Below are positions 6,225 through 8,451 of a DNA stretch of 8,451 nucleotides, one piece after another. The notes under the pieces are model-generated. The model made no database searches and had not been told where the DNA came from. It saw only the letters and a list, made by a program, of their open reading frames with translations. The stretch's first letter is position 1; each line of letters starts with the position of its first letter. The DNA is from an uncultured Bacillota bacterium (GTDB lineage: Bacteria; Bacillota; Clostridia; UBA1381), in NCBI GenBank assembly GCA_949297205.1, contig CASFSH010000254.1, positions 1-8,451 on the forward strand, given 5' to 3'. Made by a program: the position numbers and the translations under genes.

Positions 6225-6604
6225 TATGTCCGGGTTACCTCACATACAGAAAAGCCCAATGTATCTCTTATATACCTTACAGCTTCCTCTATGGCATTCT
6301 GAACATCGGAAACCATTCCGGTTATAATCAAGGTTCCGCTGAATCTGTCAACAAATCCCAAATCCACATTGGAAGTTTTCAGTGCAATATCAGCAGCTAT
6401 AACCGCTGTTTCGGCAGGGCTTACCGTTAGTATGCCTATGGCAGCCTTTTTATAATCTATATCGGGATTTAATCCTAATTTCTGATAAACAATTTCATCG
6501 GGACTTGCTATAATATGGGCAAGGGTAATTTGCTTACCGGGTACAAGTTCCTGTATTATTCTCATCTTCTGATCATTGTTTTTAATCATATCGGTTATAT
6601 CCAT
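6224..6604 (-). CDS. eutS: EutS/PduU family bacterial microcompartment shell protein
   Basis: EutS and PduU are circularly permuted BMC-domain proteins that form hexamers in the microcompartment shell. The match is clear by eye: RIIQELVPGKQITLAHIIA (15-33), AAIGILTVSPAETAVIAADIAL (54-75), and VDLGFVDRFSGTLIITG (80-96), ending CEVTRT. At 126 residues it is longer than the usual 110-118. The extra length comes from a charged N-terminal stretch (MDITDMIKNNDQK, 1-13) and a slightly longer loop at 45-54. The ATG at 6604 has AAGGAAG 7 bases upstream, while the internal ATG at residue 14 has only a weak site, so the extension is probably real. It heads a unit with eutP, ireB and a phosphatase gene, behind a good promoter. 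Confidence 0.95.
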   Translation of the reverse strand: MDITDMIKNNDQKMRIIQELVPGKQITLAHIIASPDEIVYQKLGLNPDIDYKKAAIGILTVSPAETAVIAADIALKTSNVDLGFVDRFSGTLIITGMVSDVQNAIEEAVRYIRDTLGFSVCEVTRT

Positions 6605-6636
6605 AACAATACTTCCTTAGTTTTCTGTACCGTTTT

Positions 6637-6654
6637 ATGTCTTTCGGCAGACAT
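6637..6654 (-). other. Small hairpin in the eutS leader
   Basis: On the minus strand, ATGTCT and AGACAT pair around the six-base loop GCCGAA, about 25 bases into the predicted leader. No T-run follows, so it is not a terminator by itself. It may stabilise the RNA or bind a regulator, but nothing in the sequence shows which. Confidence 0.4.
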
Positions 6655-6684
6655 TTTTCTCTTTAATTTTCTCTGATTATATTT

Positions 6685-6713
6685 ATTATATCATTTTTTA
6701 TTTTCAAAATCAA
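6685..6713 (-). promoter_or_regulatory. Promoter of the eutS-eutP-ireB-phosphatase unit
   Basis: On the minus strand, TTGATT (6713-6708), a 17-base spacer, and TATAAT (6690-6685) with an extended TG directly before the -10 give a strong sigma-A promoter. Transcription should start near 6678, leaving a leader of about 75 bases. No binding site for a eut regulator is recognised. Confidence 0.78.
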
Positions 6714-6842
6714 GTGGTAATAATGAATGTATTATAAATGAAATATATTGATTTAATTGGGATAAATTTGCCTGCATTAAGCAAAAATTGAGACATATTA
6801 CAGCCTGTTCCGGGAATGTTAATTCCTTTTTATTTCATAATT

Positions 6843-6890
6843 CCCGCCGAAAATCTGTGACGGATCCCTCCGCCTTTATGGAGGCGGGGG
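6843..6890 (-). other. GC-rich block with alternative hairpins downstream of lysA
   Basis: In a very AT-rich gap, CCGCCT (6870-6875) pairs with AGGCGG (6882-6887), extendable by three outer pairs (6867-6869 with 6888-6890). CCCGCC (6843-6848) can pair with the same GGCGGG instead. The block begins 38 bases after the lysA stop. It lacks a T-tail, so simple termination is unlikely; RNA 3'-end protection or a dispersed repeat is possible. Confidence 0.5.
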
Positions 6891-6927
6891 AGTCTGTTCT
6901 TACAATATATTCATTTTTTAACAACCG

Positions 6928-8229
6928 TTACATTACATCATTTTTTATCAAATCTTCGTATGATTCTCTTTTAATAACTACCTTTGATTCTCCGTCCTTT
7001 ACCGCAACCACTGCAGGTCTTGGTATTCTGTTATAATTTGACGCCATGGAATAATTGTATGCGCCGGTAGCAAGCACAGCAAGTGTATCTCCTACCTTTA
7101 TTTCCGGCATTTCTGCGTCTTTTATAAGAATGTCGCCCGACTCACAGCACTTTCCGGCAATAGTAACCTTTTCGCAGTTTTGTGCATTTGCCCTGTTTGC
7201 GATTACCGCTTCATACTCTGATTCATAGAGTATATATCTCGGATTATCTCCCATACCGCCGTCAACAGAAACATACTTTCTTACATTTTTTATATCCTTT
7301 ATTCCACCTACTGTATAAAGAGTTATTCCGGCACTTGCAACGATTGAACGTCCCGGTTCCATATATATAAATGGCTGTTTTACTTCTCTTTTTTCGGCTG
7401 TTTTCTTAACCGCCTCCGAAACCGGCTCCATATAAGCATCATACGGAAGAGGATCGTCTTTTTGTGTATACATTATTCCGTATCCGCCGCCCAGATTGAG
7501 TTCATTTATTTCAATATCCAATTTATCTTTAAGATCACCTATAAAGTTCATCATAACTTCCGCAGCTTTTACAAAAGGATCTATATCAAAAATCTGTGAT
7601 CCGATATGGCAGTGTATACCGGTTACTTTTACGTTTTTAAGTTGTACCGCCTTTTCGATAATATCGAATGCCTCTCCGTTTTCCAAAGCTACGCCGAATT
7701 TTGAGTCAATTTGTCCTGTCTGAATAAAGCTGTGTGTATGGGCATCTATTCCCGGCTTTATTCTGAACATTATTTTCTGTACCTTTCCTTTTTCCGCTGC
7801 AATTTTATTCAGTGCTTCCAGTTCATATTCATTGTCAACAACAATATGTCCCACATTATTTTCAACTGCCATTTCCAGCTCATCATGTGTTTTGTTATTT
7901 CCGTGAAAACAAATTTTCTCCATAGGAAAATCCGCCTTTATGGCAGTATAAAGCTCTCCTCCCGAAACAACATCCAGTCCCAGTCCTTCTTCTTTTGCAA
8001 TCTTACAGGTATACAAAGAACAAAAAGCCTTATTTGCATAGAGAATTAATCCCTTTCCTCCGTAATGCTTGTCCATTGCATTTTTATATGCTCTGCAATT
8101 CTTTCTTATCAGGTCTTCGTCCATTACATAAAGCGGTGTTCCGTATTTTTGTGCAAGCTCCACCGTATCATTCTTGCCGATTGTAAGATGTCCTTTTTCA
8201 TTTACATTAAGATTTTCCGATACAAACAT
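6928..8229 (-). CDS. lysA: Diaminopimelate decarboxylase LysA
   Basis: LysA is a PLP-dependent enzyme (EC 4.1.1.20) that converts meso-diaminopimelate to L-lysine, the last step of lysine synthesis. It acts in the cytoplasm as a dimer. The 433-residue product has the usual length and motifs. In order these are YANKA (64-68) with the PLP lysine Lys67, GLDVVSGGEL (84-93), HCHIGSQ (206-212), the phosphate-binding GGGYG (247-251), EPGRS (291-295), and CCESGD (361-366) near the active-site cysteine, then the conserved GAYNYSMASNYN stretch (389-400). The start is ATG 8229 with GGAAGG upstream (AAAGGAAGG, spacing about 6). Partner lysine genes are not in view. The 323-base gap and separate promoter suggest it is not part of the eutS unit. 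It supplies lysine but also draws on diaminopimelate needed for peptidoglycan. Confidence 0.97.
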   Translation of the reverse strand: MFVSENLNVNEKGHLTIGKNDTVELAQKYGTPLYVMDEDLIRKNCRAYKNAMDKHYGGKGLILYANKAFCSLYTCKIAKEEGLGLDVVSGGELYTAIKADFPMEKICFHGNNKTHDELEMAVENNVGHIVVDNEYELEALNKIAAEKGKVQKIMFRIKPGIDAHTHSFIQTGQIDSKFGVALENGEAFDIIEKAVQLKNVKVTGIHCHIGSQIFDIDPFVKAAEVMMNFIGDLKDKLDIEINELNLGGGYGIMYTQKDDPLPYDAYMEPVSEAVKKTAEKREVKQPFIYMEPGRSIVASAGITLYTVGGIKDIKNVRKYVSVDGGMGDNPRYILYESEYEAVIANRANAQNCEKVTIAGKCCESGDILIKDAEMPEIKVGDTLAVLATGAYNYSMASNYNRIPRPAVVAVKDGESKVVIKRESYEDLIKNDVM

Positions 8230-8298
8230 AAAATCCTTCCTTTCATTTAACGGCTGTATTTTTTTAAAATTTCACCGCTTAAAAATTTTCCACACCAT

Positions 8299-8327
8299 AT
8301 TATAAAGGGCAGAAAAACCCAAAACAA
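8299..8327 (-). promoter_or_regulatory. Candidate promoter of lysA
   Basis: On the minus strand, a perfect TATAAT (8304-8299) is preceded after 17 bases by TTGTTT (8327-8322), a weak -35. Transcription would start near 8292, leaving about 62 bases of leader. That is too short for a lysine riboswitch (about 170 bases or more) and no such fold is seen. It overlaps the hairpin noted next to it. Confidence 0.45.
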
Positions 8328-8349
8328 AAAGTTTTGTGACCTCTCTGCC
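8308..8349 (-). terminator. Possible terminator of the gene entering from the right edge
   Basis: An inner stem CAAAAC/GTTTTG around a five-base loop (8320-8336) is nested inside outer arms GGCAGA/TCTGCC (8308-8313 with 8344-8349). On the minus strand the inner stem is followed by GG and five T. The hairpin lies 15 bases after the stop of the right-edge gene. The T-run is short, so this is a moderate call. Confidence 0.4.
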
Positions 8350-8363
8350 GCAAAAATAATCAA

Positions 8364-8451
8364 TCATTATTTCTGATAATCTCCGGACTCATATCTTTTG
8401 TTACACAATTCTCATGAACTATGCACTTTTTAACATCTCCGTCCGAAGGAA
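8364..8451 (-). CDS. C-terminal fragment of an unidentified protein
   Basis: One minus-strand frame is open from the right window edge to TGA at 8364-8366. It gives 28 residues beginning PSDGDVKKCIVHENC and ending MSPEIIRNND. The other two frames are stopped within 20-35 bases of the edge. The composition looks protein-like and a possible terminator follows, so it is probably the end of a real gene upstream of lysA. I do not recognise the family from this tail, and the product cannot be named. Confidence 0.5.

Larger units (their letters stand above)
6605..6927. other. Intergenic region between lysA and eutS
   Basis: No gene is supported in these 323 bases. The region holds the eutS promoter and leader hairpin (near 6637-6713). 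Then comes an AT-rich stretch without recognisable structure, and a GC-rich block (6841-6895) that can fold in two exclusive ways. The lysA transcript ends somewhere in it. No classical T-tailed terminator is visible. Confidence 0.6.

Noticed and set aside
6637..6654. Leader hairpin as an ANTAR (EutV-type) antitermination site
   Set aside because: The known motif needs paired hairpins with six-base loops carrying A at position 1 and G at position 4. Here there is one hairpin, the loop is GCCGAA, and no terminator overlaps it.
8230..8292. Lysine riboswitch upstream of lysA
   Set aside because: The space before the predicted transcription start is only about 60 bases, far too short, and no riboswitch-like fold is visible.

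Overview
The window looks like chromosomal DNA from a low-GC, Gram-positive anaerobe of the Clostridia type. The signs are the strong A+T bias, G-rich ribosome binding sites, near-consensus sigma-A promoters, T-rich intrinsic terminators, tRNA genes with encoded CCA ends, and a mix of Firmicutes families (IreB/ReoM, YkvI, a CpsB/YwqE-type phosphatase, EutS/EutP). No species is named from the sequence alone.

Layout, left to right. A gene on the minus strand enters from the left edge (1-792). It reads as a galactokinase-like protein whose three catalytic signatures are missing. A 411-base AT-rich gap then carries promoters for that gene and for greA on the plus strand. greA is followed by a clean terminator whose right arm and T-run appear to supply the ribosome binding site and TTG start of a YkvI-type membrane protein. 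Next comes a four-gene tRNA cluster (Pro-Val-Thr-Tyr) with its own promoter and terminator, then an intracellular GH30 glycosidase. A compact two-way terminator separates that gene from the minus-strand half of the window.

On the minus strand, read right to left, there is the tail of an unidentified gene at the right edge, then lysA (diaminopimelate decarboxylase). After a 323-base gap comes a compact transcription unit, eutS-eutP-ireB-cpsB-like phosphatase, with a recognisable promoter and terminator. This unit is the most unusual part. It joins one microcompartment shell protein and its GTPase-like partner to an IreB/ReoM-type phosphoprotein (translationally overlapped) and a PHP-family tyrosine phosphatase. 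No ethanolamine or propanediol enzymes are visible nearby. EutP also has an altered guanine-specificity motif.

Most of the remaining genes are ordinary housekeeping functions (transcription elongation, tRNAs, lysine and cell-wall precursor synthesis). The candidates for something undescribed are the EutS/EutP/IreB/phosphatase unit and the degenerate galactokinase-like protein.
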